The notes under the pieces were generated by a model. That model was given only the letters and a program-made list of their open reading frames with translations. It was not told the DNA's origin and searched no databases. The position numbers and the translations under genes are program-made. From Propioniciclava sp. MC1595 (GTDB lineage: Bacteria > Actinomycetota > Actinomycetes > Propionibacteriales > Propionibacteriaceae): a stretch of DNA of 64,000 nt. Location of the stretch: NCBI RefSeq assembly GCF_017569205.1, contig NZ_CP071870.1, forward strand, positions 620,001-684,000, read 5' to 3'. This document shows positions 9,742 through 18,183 of the stretch, one piece after another (position 1 is the first letter of the stretch; the number at the start of each line of letters is the position of its first letter).

Positions 9742-11121
9742 TCAGTTCCAGGCGGTCGGGCCGTAGGAGCCGGCGGTGTACTCGTCCAGCGGCACCTCGC
9801 CCGATGCCCAGGAGTCCAGCACCGGGGTGAGGATGCGCCAGCACTCCTCGGCGATGTCACCGCGCACGCTCAACAGCGGGTCGCCGGACAGGATGCCGTC
9901 CAGGATCTCGCCGTAGGGCCGGATCGGGGACTCCGACAGCTCGGTGCCCAGCGTGGTCTGCTCGAGGTCCCAGCGGTCGCCCTCGGCGTTGGTGGTGACC
10001 GACAGCCCGATGGTCTCGGGGGCGAACCCGATGACCATGAGGTTGGGCTCGGCCCCGTTGTGGAACCCGCCCGGCAGGTGCGCGACCGGCTTGAACTTCA
10101 CCACGATCCCGCGGAAGCCGTCTCCCAGCGCCTTGCCCGAGCGCAGCCGGAACGGGACGCCCGCCCAGCGCGCGCTGCAGATCTCCACTGTGACCTGGGC
10201 CAGCGTCTCGGTGTTGCGCGAGGCGTCCACGCCCTCTTCCGCGGTGTAGTCGGGCACCTCGCGCCCGTCGATCGACCCGGCCGTGTAGCGCGCGCGCCGC
10301 GACGGCACCTCGCCCTCGCCCGACCACACCTTGGTGGCCCGCAGGCTGTGCACCATGAGGTCGCGCAGCTCGACGGCGTCGATGTTGGCCGGCTCCTCCA
10401 TGGCGAAGATCGCCATCACCAGCAGCAGGTGCGACTGGATCATGTCCTTCAGCGCGCCCGCCCCGTCGTAGTAGCCGGCGCGGCCCTCGAGGGCGAGCTG
10501 CTCGTCGGCGATGATCTCGACGCGCTCGATGTTGTTGGCGTTCCACACCGGCTCGAAGATGCGGTTGCCGAAGCGGATGCCCAGCAGGTTGAGCACCGTC
10601 GCCTTGCCCAGGTAGTGGTCGACGCGGAAGATCTGGTCCTCGGGCACCACCGACGCCAGCAGCTTGTTGAACTCCTGCGCCGAGGCGAGGCTCGACCCGA
10701 ACGGCTTCTCGATCGCGAGGCGCAGCCCCTCAGGCAGGTCCAGCCCGGCGAGCACGCCGCACGCCTTCTGGCTGATGGCCGGCGGCAGCGCGAAGTACAG
10801 CACGATGGGGCGTCCGGCCTCGTCGACCTCGGCCAGGAACGCGGCCATCGCGGCCGGGTCGGTGACGTCGAGCTGGGCGTAGCGGGTCTCGGACGCCATC
10901 CGCTCGGCCCGCTCCACCCGGCAACCGCCGTCGGCGAGCGCCTCGCTGACGCGCTTGCGCCACTCCGCCTCGTCGAGCGCCTCAAAGGCTGCGCCGACCA
11001 GCTTCACGTCGAGGTCGGGGCGGGTCCGCAGCAGCGTGCCCAGCCCGGGCAGCAGCAGGCGGTGGGTGAGGTCACCCGACGCGCCGAGGATGACGAGGGT
11101 CACGGGCTGGTTGTCCGACAT
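9742..11121 (-). CDS. zwf: Glucose-6-phosphate 1-dehydrogenase
   Basis: The 459-residue enzyme oxidises glucose-6-phosphate to 6-phosphogluconolactone with NAD(P)+, the first step of the oxidative pentose phosphate pathway. The nucleotide-binding motif GASGDLTHR lies at residues 13-21 and the substrate-binding/catalytic motif DHYLGKATV begins near 168. Length is normal for the shorter actinobacterial forms. No other pentose-phosphate gene adjoins it, so it looks like a stand-alone zwf paralogue. Confidence 0.95.
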   Translation of the reverse strand: MSDNQPVTLVILGASGDLTHRLLLPGLGTLLRTRPDLDVKLVGAAFEALDEAEWRKRVSEALADGGCRVERAERMASETRYAQLDVTDPAAMAAFLAEVDEAGRPIVLYFALPPAISQKACGVLAGLDLPEGLRLAIEKPFGSSLASAQEFNKLLASVVPEDQIFRVDHYLGKATVLNLLGIRFGNRIFEPVWNANNIERVEIIADEQLALEGRAGYYDGAGALKDMIQSHLLLVMAIFAMEEPANIDAVELRDLMVHSLRATKVWSGEGEVPSRRARYTAGSIDGREVPDYTAEEGVDASRNTETLAQVTVEICSARWAGVPFRLRSGKALGDGFRGIVVKFKPVAHLPGGFHNGAEPNLMVIGFAPETIGLSVTTNAEGDRWDLEQTTLGTELSESPIRPYGEILDGILSGDPLLSVRGDIAEECWRILTPVLDSWASGEVPLDEYTAGSYGPTAWN

Positions 11122-11196
11122 GGCGCTCCTTACGTGGTCAGCGGGTCAACCCTAGTCAATCCCCGTGGTGGTCAGGGTGGATCGCCCCCGACCCGG

Positions 11197-11556
11197 CTAC
11201 GCGAGGCCGTCCAGCACGCCCTCGGCCGCGTCCACGAGTTCGCGGACGAGGGTCGCGCGGGCCATGTGGTCGTATCCGACCTTCACCACGTAGTCGACGT
11301 GGAGGATCCTGAGGGCGGCCAGTGCGCGCAGCCGGGCGCGGTCGTCGGCGTCCGCCCCCACCAGCCAGTCGGACGCCCGCGGGCCGAGGTCCGCCATCCC
11401 GGTGCCCGGGAAGCGCTCCAGCAGGAGCGTGGTGAGCTGGGGGTTGGCGGCCATCACGTCGGTCGCCCCGCGGTGGCGTAGCTGCAGCCAGACCCACTCC
11501 TCCATGGCGGCCCGTCGCCCGGTGCCCGTGGCGGGCCCATCCGCCAGCGCGTCCAC
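11197..11556 (-). CDS. Conserved-looking hypothetical protein, 119 residues
   Basis: No family is recognised. The product is mostly helical, rich in Leu, Arg and Asp, with no signal peptide or membrane segment. It starts 36 bases after the LCP gene on the same strand, so they are probably co-transcribed. The GTG at 11,556 has a GAGGAG box 12 bases upstream; the frame stays open further up with no obvious start. An ATG at codon 18 (MEEWVWLQL) is an alternative. Codon bias supports real coding. Confidence 0.6.
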   Translation of the reverse strand: MDALADGPATGTGRRAAMEEWVWLQLRHRGATDVMAANPQLTTLLLERFPGTGMADLGPRASDWLVGADADDRARLRALAALRILHVDYVVKVGYDHMARATLVRELVDAAEGVLDGLA

Positions 11557-11591
11557 GAAGGCGAGGGACTCCTCGGGGTCGGGGTGGGGGA

Positions 11592-12596
11592 TCAGCGCGT
11601 CCGGGGGTTGCCGGCCGTCTGCGCGGCGTACTCGCGCACGTCGCCGGACGCCAGCGCCGCCGCCAGGTCGGCGGTCAGGCCGGCGTCCAGCAGGGTCACC
11701 GACTGGCCGGACTTCGTGCCGAAGCCTGACACCGGGACCATGAGGGCCGTCACGTCATCGAGCCCCAGGCCCGCCAGCCGTGGGGCGTACGCCAGCAGGG
11801 CCTCCGGCCCGATCTGCCCGGTCACCCGGACGTGGGCCAGGGCCGCGGCAGCGAGCCCGGCCAGGCCCGCGGCGTCCGGGCCCGTGGCCAGCTCGCGCAC
11901 CCGGGCCAGCATGCCGAGCAGGATCGCCCGGTGGCGGGCGGTGCGGTCGAGGTCGCCGCGGGGCAGTTCCTTGCGTTGGCGGGCGTACACCAGCCAGTCC
12001 TCGGGGGTGAGGGTGATGCGGCCCTTCGGGAAGTGCGACGGACGCCCGTTGTTGGGGTCGATGAACGTCGACTCGATGGCGTTCTCGACGTGGAACTCGC
12101 CGAGCGCCTCCACGATGGCGGTGTACCCGGCGAAGCCGGTCAGCGCGGTCGCGTGGATCGGCAGGTCGCCCAGGACCGACGACACCGTCCGCGTCATGCG
12201 CCCGACGTCCCCGCCGAAGCCCGAGTTCACCTTGCCCTCGCGCCCGCCATCGATGGGCACCCAGGCGTCGCGCGGGAGCGACACCAGCGCGAGGTGGTCG
12301 CGGGCCGCGGTGAGCTGGGCGACGAGGATGGCGTCGGGCCGGCCCGTGGCCGGGTCCTCCCACGTGTCGGTGCCCAGCAGCAGCGCGGTGAACGGACCGG
12401 CGGGCAGCGGGTCGGTCCAGGTCGGCGTGGGGCTCGGGCTCGGTGTCGCGGACGCCGTCGGCGCGGCCGGGGTGGGCACCGGGGACGGGGGCTGGGGGGA
12501 GGGGGACGCGGGCGGGGGCGTCCGGGTGCAGCCGGCCAGCGCGGAGGCGAGGAGGGCGAGGCCGCCGGCCAGGCCCGTGCGGCGGGAGAAGGTCAC
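11592..12596 (-). CDS. LytR-CpsA-Psr (LCP) family lipoprotein, cell-wall polymer ligase type
   Basis: The 334-residue protein has a lipobox (LAGC, Cys23), a Pro/Ser/Thr linker to about residue 65, and an LCP domain. Typical motifs are LLLGTDTW, SLPRDAWVPI, KVNSGFG and YARQRKELPRGDLDRTARH, the last carrying the conserved arginines that bind the pyrophosphate of the lipid-linked substrate. LCP enzymes transfer glycopolymers from a lipid carrier to peptidoglycan outside the membrane. It is divergent from lysS. Confidence 0.88.
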   Translation of the reverse strand: MTFSRRTGLAGGLALLASALAGCTRTPPPASPSPQPPSPVPTPAAPTASATPSPSPTPTWTDPLPAGPFTALLLGTDTWEDPATGRPDAILVAQLTAARDHLALVSLPRDAWVPIDGGREGKVNSGFGGDVGRMTRTVSSVLGDLPIHATALTGFAGYTAIVEALGEFHVENAIESTFIDPNNGRPSHFPKGRITLTPEDWLVYARQRKELPRGDLDRTARHRAILLGMLARVRELATGPDAAGLAGLAAAALAHVRVTGQIGPEALLAYAPRLAGLGLDDVTALMVPVSGFGTKSGQSVTLLDAGLTADLAAALASGDVREYAAQTAGNPRTR

Positions 12597-12652
12597 GGAC
12601 CCACGGTACGCCGCGGTGGCAACCCGACTCGGGAGCCGCGGGGGGTTCTCGA

Positions 12653-12665
12653 TAGGGTGTCCCGG
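12653..12665 (+). promoter_or_regulatory. -10 box implying a leaderless lysS transcript
   Basis: TAGGGT at 12653-12658 lies seven bases before the lysS GTG, the usual distance from -10 to the transcription start. There is no ribosome-binding site. Together these suggest that transcription starts at the start codon. No convincing -35 is seen. Confidence 0.45.
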
Positions 12666-14191
12666 TGAGTGATTCCCTGCAGCGCGCGGCGTCCGCCGCC
12701 CCCCAGCCGTCCGTCTCCGAGCAGGTCCAGGTGCGCCTGGCCAAGCGCGAGCGGCTGCTGGCCGAGGGCCGCCAGCCGTACCCCGTCGAGGTGCCGCGCA
12801 CGCACGCGCTCGCCGCGGTGCGCGCCGAGTGGGGCCACCTCGCGCCGGGCGAGGAGACCGACGTCGTCGTCAGCGTCGCCGGGCGGATCATGTTCCAGCG
12901 CAACACCGGGAAGCTGTGCTTCGCGACGCTGGCCGACCAGTTCACCCAGGACGCCGACGGCGACCGCCTGCAGGTCATGCTCTCGCTGGCCGAGGTGGGC
13001 CAGGAGTCGTTGGACGCCTGGAAAGCCGACACCGACCTGGGCGACTTCGTCTCGGTGACGGGCCGCGTGATCGCGTCCAAGCGCGGTGAGCTGTCGATCA
13101 TGGCGAACGACTGGGTGCTGGCGTCCAAGTCGCTGCGCCCGCTGCCGACGCTGCACAACGAGCTGTCGGAGGAGACCCGCGTCCGCCAGCGCTACGCCGA
13201 CCTCGTCGTGCGCGACGAGGCCCGCGCGATGGTGCGCACGCGCGCGGCGATCACCCGTAGCGTCCGCGAGACGCTGCACCGGCTGGGCTACATCGAGGTC
13301 GAGACGCCCACGCTGCAGCTGATCCACGGCGGCGCCGCGGCGCGCCCGTTCACGACGCACCTCAACGCGTTCGACATCGACATGACCCTGCGCATCGCGC
13401 TGGAGCTGTACCTCAAGCGCGCCATGGTCGGCGGCACCGAGAAGGTCTACGAGATGGGCCGGATCTTCCGCAACGAGGGCATCGACAGCTCGCACTCGGC
13501 CGAGTTCACGATGCTGGAGTGCTACGAGGCCTGGATCGACCAGAAGGGCATCGCCGCGGTCATCCAGCAGGTGATCGTGGACGCCGCGGACGCCGTCGGC
13601 TCGCGCCAGGTCGAGACGGACGCCGGGGTCATCGACCTGGACGGCGAGTGGCTCTGGCTGCCGTTCTACACCGGGTTGTCGGAGGCGTTCGGCCGCGAGA
13701 TCACGCCCGACACCACCCGCGCCGAGCTGGAGGAGCTCGCCGAGCAGCACGGGGTCGAGTTCGACCCCAAGCTCTCCGACGGCAAGCTCGCGATGGAGCT
13801 GTTCGGAGAGGTCGTCGAGCCCACGCTGATCCAGCCCACGTTCGTGTGCGACTACCCGGCCATCGCCCAGCCGCTGGCCCGCCCGCACCGCGACGACCCG
13901 CGCCTGGTCGAGGCCTGGGACCTCATCATCGGCGGCATGGAGCGCGGCACCGGCTTCTCGGAGCTCATCGACCCGGTCATCCAGCGCGAGCGGTTCACCG
14001 AGCAGTCGCTGCTGGCCGCCAAGGGCGACCCCGAGGCCATGCAGCTCGACGAGGACTTCCTCAACGCCCTCGAGTTCGGCGCCCCGCCGATGGGCGGCCT
14101 GGGCCTGGGCATCGACCGCCTGATCATGCTCTTCACCAACAAGGGCATCCGCGAGACGATCCTCTTCCCGCTGCTCAAGCCCCAGGGCTGA
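12665..14191 (+). CDS. lysS: Lysyl-tRNA synthetase, class II
   Basis: The 508-residue enzyme charges tRNA-Lys with lysine. An OB-fold anticodon-binding domain (about residues 60-170) is followed by the class II catalytic core: motif 2 region [13 protein letters not shown] near residue 262 and motif 3 [13 protein letters not shown] near 478. The C-terminus [10 protein letters not shown] is typical of LysRS. It starts at GTG with no Shine-Dalgarno box, matching the leaderless promoter. Confidence 0.96.
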   Translation: MSDSLQRAASAAPQPSVSEQVQVRLAKRERLLAEGRQPYPVEVPRTHALAAVRAEWGHLAPGEETDVVVSVAGRIMFQRNTGKLCFATLADQFTQDADGDRLQVMLSLAEVGQESLDAWKADTDLGDFVSVTGRVIASKRGELSIMANDWVLASKSLRPLPTLHNELSEETRVRQRYADLVVRDEARAMVRTRAAITRSVRETLHRLGYIEVETPTLQLIHGGAAARPFTTHLNAFDIDMTLRIALELYLKRAMVGGTEKVYEMGRIFRNEGIDSSHSAEFTMLECYEAWIDQKGIAAVIQQVIVDAADAVGSRQVETDAGVIDLDGEWLWLPFYTGLSEAFGREITPDTTRAELEELAEQHGVEFDPKLSDGKLAMELFGEVVEPTLIQPTFVCDYPAIAQPLARPHRDDPRLVEAWDLIIGGMERGTGFSELIDPVIQRERFTEQSLLAAKGDPEAMQLDEDFLNALEFGAPPMGGLGLGIDRLIMLFTNKGIRETILFPLLKPQG

Positions 14192-14235
14192 CGCCGAGGG
14201 CTTGGGTTTCGGGCGCCGAGGGCTTGGGTTTCGAG
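14192..14235. repeat. Two 22-bp units of the gene-end repeat family
   Basis: CGCCGAGGGCTTGGGTTTCG occurs at 14192-14211 and again at 14214-14233, a period of 22 bases with two-base spacers. The first unit starts directly after the lysS stop and the second ends four bases before the stop of the convergent pabA/trpG gene, so the repeat fills the entire intergenic space. Confidence 0.7.
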
Positions 14236-14238
14236 GGT

Positions 14239-14874
14239 TCAGTCCGGGGCAGCCATCAGCGGGGCCAGGCCGGCGGCGCGGGCCGGGGCGTCGGCGTCCC
14301 CGCACGCAGCGAGCCAGTTGGCCAGCATCTGGTAGCCGCCCTCGGTGAGGACCGACTCGGGGTGGAACTGCACGCACTCGACGGGCAGGTCGCGGTGGCG
14401 CACGGCCATGATCACGCCCGACTCGGTGGTGGCCGACACCTCGAGCTCGTCGGGCACCGTGGCCGGCTCGATCGCCAGCGAGTGGTAGCGCGTCGCGGTG
14501 AACGGGTTCGGCAGCCCGGTGAACACGCCGCGACCGTCGTGGTGCACCAGCGAGGTCTTGCCGTGCAGCAGCTCGGGCGCCCGGTCGACGACCGCGCCGT
14601 AGGCGACCCCGATGGACTGCAGCCCCAGGCACACGCCGAAGATCGGCAGGCGGCCCGCCTGCGTGCGTACGACGTCGATGCTGACGCCGGCGGCCTCCGG
14701 GGTCCCGGGGCCGGGGGAGATCAGGATGCCGTCGAAGGCGTCGGCCCAGCCGTCGGTGGCGAAGCGCTCGTCGTCGTTGCGCCACACGTCGACCTCGGCG
14801 CCGATCTGGGCGAGGTAGCTGACGATGTTCCACACGAACGAGTCGTAGTTGTCGACGACGAGGATCCGGGCCAT
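14239..14874 (-). CDS. pabA: Glutamine amidotransferase, aminodeoxychorismate/anthranilate synthase component II
   Basis: The 211-residue class I amidotransferase releases ammonia from glutamine for its partner synthase in folate or tryptophan synthesis. The triad is visible: Cys82 in GVCLGLQSIG, and His171 and Glu173 in QFHPES; SPGPGTP forms the oxyanion region. Two in-frame ATGs exist; the one at 14,874 has GGGAGA at a good distance and gives the family's standard N-terminus (RILVVDNYDSF). In actinomycetes this gene normally sits beside the pknB/crgA block. Folate and tryptophan roles cannot be separated from sequence. Confidence 0.9.
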   Translation of the reverse strand: MARILVVDNYDSFVWNIVSYLAQIGAEVDVWRNDDERFATDGWADAFDGILISPGPGTPEAAGVSIDVVRTQAGRLPIFGVCLGLQSIGVAYGAVVDRAPELLHGKTSLVHHDGRGVFTGLPNPFTATRYHSLAIEPATVPDELEVSATTESGVIMAVRHRDLPVECVQFHPESVLTEGGYQMLANWLAACGDADAPARAAGLAPLMAAPD

Positions 14875-14901
14875 GGGGGCCATTCTCCCTGATGCGGGGG
14901 G

Positions 14902-14961
14902 ACACGGGCTCTCGGCGCCCGGAACACGGGCTGTCGGCGCCCGGAACACGGGCTGTGGCCG
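14902..14961. repeat. Three 22-bp units of the gene-end repeat family, opposite orientation
   Basis: Units 14902-14923 and 14924-14945 differ by one base (ACACGGGCTsTCGGCGCCCG core), and a partial third unit follows to 14,961. Read on the minus strand they give CGCCGACAGCCCGTGTTCCG, matching the other clusters. They lie between the DUF881 gene's stop and the start of pabA, i.e. downstream of the DUF881 gene. Confidence 0.7.
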
Positions 14962-14984
14962 TGCCTCCCGCCTCGCCGCGGCGC

Positions 14985-15731
14985 TCAGCGCGGGACGCGC
15001 GCGAACTCGAACTCGGCCGGGCCGGCGTAGGCGGGCATCTCGACGCGGGCCTGCCGGGAGACCTCATAGCCCAGGCGGTAGGCGTCCACGTAGGTGCGGT
15101 AGAGGCGCAGGTAGTCGCTCTCGCGCAGGCCCCGCTCCAGGGCCGGGACGTCGCCGATGGCGGTGATCCGGTAGGGCGGAGCGTACGGGACGCCGTGCAG
15201 CACGACCGTGTTGCCGACGCACTTGATCCCCGTCCGGGACGAGACGCGCTGGCCCTGGATCGTCATGGCCTCGGCGCCCGCGGCCCACAGGGCGTTCACG
15301 ACGGCCTGGATGTCCTGCTGGTGCACCACGAGCAGGTCGGGGTCGACACCCGCGGGCTGCACCAAGGCCGGCGCGTCGGTCAGCACGACCGTCACGGCCG
15401 GCCCGGTCACGGCCACCGAGTCCGCGCGCTCCGCGGCGGCGCCCAGGTCGGGCAACCCGGCCCCCTGCCCACGCGCGCTGAGGGCGTCCACCTCGGCCCG
15501 CAGGCCGGACGCCGTGCGCCCCAGCTGGTCGACCCGGTCGGCCTCGGCCTGGACCAGCGACGCCAGCTCGGTGGTGCGGTCGGGGCGGAGGTCGTTGCCG
15601 CGCGAGGCGAGCGCGCTGGTGGCCATCATGAAGCCCGCCACCACGCAGACGATGACGGTGGCGACCCGCAGGGAGGGCTTACGGCGCAGGGCGCGCCGGG
15701 GTGCGGGCCGGGGGGTGCGGTCGGCGTCCAC
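14985..15731 (-). CDS. DUF881 family membrane protein
   Basis: The 248-residue product has one N-terminal membrane helix (about residues 20-40), a short coiled-coil-like stretch and a DUF881 domain with typical motifs (VTVVLTDAP, VVHQQDIQAVVNALW, RITAIGD). Members are found in actinomycetes and Firmicutes near division genes; their role is unknown. The GTG start overlaps the crgA stop by one base (TAGTG), so the pair is translationally coupled. It probably acts on the outer face of the membrane. Confidence 0.85.
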   Translation of the reverse strand: MDADRTPRPAPRRALRRKPSLRVATVIVCVVAGFMMATSALASRGNDLRPDRTTELASLVQAEADRVDQLGRTASGLRAEVDALSARGQGAGLPDLGAAAERADSVAVTGPAVTVVLTDAPALVQPAGVDPDLLVVHQQDIQAVVNALWAAGAEAMTIQGQRVSSRTGIKCVGNTVVLHGVPYAPPYRITAIGDVPALERGLRESDYLRLYRTYVDAYRLGYEVSRQARVEMPAYAGPAEFEFARVPR

Positions 15732-16042
15732 TACTTCCAGAGGGTCGCGACGCCGAAGGAGGCGCCCATGAGGACCATGGCGATGAGCAGGTTCCAGTTG
15801 CCGAGCGACGACATGCCGGGCACGGCGATGCCGGTCGAGGCGGTCAGGTACCAGACCACGAGCCACAGCACGCCGAGCAGCATCAGCGTGATGAACGTGG
15901 GCACCACCCAGGCGCGGTTGTCGGCCAGGCCGGCCTTGCCGAGGCGCTGCTTCTCGGCCCGCTCCTCGGCGACCGCCGCCTTGCGGGCGGTCTTCTTCTT
16001 CGCCGCGGCCTCCTTGCGGCCCTTGGACTCAGGCACGTGCAT
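15731..16042 (-). CDS. crgA: Cell division protein CrgA
   Basis: This 103-residue protein has a charged Lys/Ala-rich N-terminus, two membrane helices (about residues 48-68 and 83-101) and a short C-terminus. Length and layout are those of CrgA, the actinobacterial septum protein that links FtsZ/FtsQ and penicillin-binding proteins and tempers Z-ring formation. Its position next to pknB/pbpA/rodA is the normal one. Confidence 0.92.
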   Translation of the reverse strand: MHVPESKGRKEAAAKKKTARKAAVAEERAEKQRLGKAGLADNRAWVVPTFITLMLLGVLWLVVWYLTASTGIAVPGMSSLGNWNLLIAMVLMGASFGVATLWK

Positions 16043-16083
16043 TCACTCCATGTTCGTGGTGGAAGGACCCCAGCATACGTCGG

Positions 16084-18183
16084 TCAGCCGCCGGGGGTCT
16101 CGGTGGGGTCGGGCGACGGCTGCTGCGCCGCCTCGAGGACGATCGTCAGCGGGCTCTCGGGGTCGACCTGCGTCCCTGCCCGTGGGTCCGTGCGGACGAC
16201 GACACCGTTGGCCGGACCCTGGAAGACGAGGTTGGTGAACCCCGCGTCCTGGGCGGCCGACTCGGCGTCGTCCCTGGACAACCCCTCGAGCCTCGGGACC
16301 GGCAGCGTGGGAGCCGGGGACGGCGTCTCGGGGCCCTGCAGGTAGATGGTGATCGTGGCCTCGCGGTCCACGTTCTCGGTGGGCTGCGGTGAGCTGCTGG
16401 AGACCTTGCCGTCGTCGGGGCCCTCGAAGACGTAGTTGGTGAAGCCCAGACGGGTGAGCTCGGCGGTCGCCTGGGCCTTGGTCATCCCCAGCATGCTGGG
16501 CACACGGCCCTTGCCCGTGGCGACGGTCAGGGTGACGGTCTCGGTGACCGGGATCTCGGTGCCACCCCGGGGCGTGACCTCCAGGACCGTGCCCTTCTTG
16601 GCGTCGACGGGTTCGTCGGTGGCGTCGACCGACGCGCCGGTGAGCCCCGCGGCAAAGAGCACCTTGAGTGCCGCGTCGGCGTCCATGCCGACGAGGTCGT
16701 CCGGGATCGTCTTCATCTCGGGCCCCGCGTTGATGGTCAGCACCACCTCGGACCCCTCGGGCACGAGCGCCCCACCGGCCGGGTTGGTGCGGATCACCTG
16801 GCCCACCGTGGCGGCGTCCGGTGTCTGCTCGTGCTCGATCCTCGGCACGAGGTTCGCCTCGCGCACCGTCTGGCTGGCGACCGCCTCGGTCTTGTTCAGC
16901 AGGCCGGAGGGAACCGTCACCTCACGGACGGCCGGCTCCTGATCGCGGGACATCAGCTGCCCCCCGGCCACGAGGCCGACGGCGAGCAGCGCGACGATCG
17001 CGATCGTCCACCACAGCCCGGCCCGGCTCTTGCGCGGCGGCGGCACGGGGGCCATCTGGCCGGTGCCCATGGTCCCGCTCATCGTGGCGCCGACCCCGCC
17101 CAGGGTCTGGTCGGCGGTGTCGTAGGGCGCGCCCGCGCTGGGCAGCACGGTGGTGGCCGCCGAGGCGGCGGCCGCACCGGACGCCCCCGCCACCAGCGGC
17201 GGCACGGGCGGGGGCAGGGTCGCGTTGACCCGCTGCCCGCCGAGGATGCGCTGCACGTCGTCGCGCATCTCGCCGGCGGTGGCGTAGCGGTCGTCGGGGT
17301 CCTTGGCGAGGGCCTTGAGCACCACGGCGTCCATGGGCGCGGTGATCTCGTCGTCGAGCGACGACGGCGGGACCGGTTGCTCGCGGACGTGCTGGTAGGC
17401 CACCGAGACGGGGGAGTCGCCCTGGAACGGCGGCCGGCCGACGAGCAGCTCGTACATGAGGCAGCCGGCCGAGTAGATGTCGGAGCGGGCGTCCACGGTC
17501 TCGCCGCGGGCCTGCTCGGGGGAGAGGTACTGAGCGGTGCCGATCACGGCGGCCGTCTGCGTCATCGTCGAGCTCGTGTCGGCCACGGCCCGGGCGATGC
17601 CGAAGTCCATCACCTTCACGATGCCGGTCGACGTCAGCATCACGTTGGCGGGCTTGATGTCGCGGTGGATGATGCCGGCCTTGTGGCTGTAGGCCAGGGC
17701 CTCGAGGACGCCCACGGTGAACTCGAGCGCACGGCGGGGGAGGATGGGGCGTCCCTCGCGCAGGATGTCGCGCAGGGTGCGGCCCTCGACGAGCTCCATC
17801 ACGATGTAGGGGACCGGCGTGCGGCTGGCGGGGTCCATCTCCTCGCCGGTGTCGTAGACCGACACGATGTTGGGGTGGTTCAGCCCGGCGGCGGCCTGCG
17901 CCTCGCGGCGGAAGCGCGCCTGGAAGGTCGGGTCGGTGGCGAGGTCGATGCGCAGTTCCTTGACGGCCACGTCGCGGCCCAGCCGGAGGTCGCGGGCCTG
18001 GCTGACGAGCGCCATGCCCCCTCGGCCGATGATGCGGCCGAGTTCGTAGCGGCCTCCCAGGACCCTGGGTTGGTCGGACATCCTTGCCTCCCTGCTGTGC
18101 GGGCCGTCGGCGTACGGGCCGCGGTCCTGCGCTGTGTCGTCGGGGCCCGGCTTGGCCCGACGGGGAATGTGTTCGTCTGTCAT
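16084..18183 (-). CDS. pknB: Serine/threonine protein kinase PknB with four PASTA domains
   Basis: With the ATG at 18,183 the protein has 699 residues: kinase domain (about 45-315; glycine loop GRGGMALV, Lys75, HRD 173-175, DFG 193-195, SPEQA activation segment), a Pro/Ala linker, one membrane helix (389-408) and four extracellular PASTA repeats to the end. It senses muropeptides or lipid II and controls wall synthesis and division. The chosen start overlaps the pbpA stop (ATGA) and has GGAGG seven bases upstream. An inner ATG at 18,081 also has a strong GGGAGG box and gives the shorter N-terminus usual for PknB. Confidence 0.95.
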   Translation of the reverse strand: MTDEHIPRRAKPGPDDTAQDRGPYADGPHSREARMSDQPRVLGGRYELGRIIGRGGMALVSQARDLRLGRDVAVKELRIDLATDPTFQARFRREAQAAAGLNHPNIVSVYDTGEEMDPASRTPVPYIVMELVEGRTLRDILREGRPILPRRALEFTVGVLEALAYSHKAGIIHRDIKPANVMLTSTGIVKVMDFGIARAVADTSSTMTQTAAVIGTAQYLSPEQARGETVDARSDIYSAGCLMYELLVGRPPFQGDSPVSVAYQHVREQPVPPSSLDDEITAPMDAVVLKALAKDPDDRYATAGEMRDDVQRILGGQRVNATLPPPVPPLVAGASGAAAASAATTVLPSAGAPYDTADQTLGGVGATMSGTMGTGQMAPVPPPRKSRAGLWWTIAIVALLAVGLVAGGQLMSRDQEPAVREVTVPSGLLNKTEAVASQTVREANLVPRIEHEQTPDAATVGQVIRTNPAGGALVPEGSEVVLTINAGPEMKTIPDDLVGMDADAALKVLFAAGLTGASVDATDEPVDAKKGTVLEVTPRGGTEIPVTETVTLTVATGKGRVPSMLGMTKAQATAELTRLGFTNYVFEGPDDGKVSSSSPQPTENVDREATITIYLQGPETPSPAPTLPVPRLEGLSRDDAESAAQDAGFTNLVFQGPANGVVVRTDPRAGTQVDPESPLTIVLEAAQQPSPDPTETPGG

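Noticed and set aside
11592-12596. Antisense frames over the LCP gene
   Set aside because: The minus-strand product has a lipobox and all LCP motifs; plus-strand frames are shadows.
14192-14961. 22-bp repeats as a possible CRISPR array
   Set aside because: Units are directly adjacent, no unique spacers of 25-40 bases, no cas genes, and only two or three units per site.
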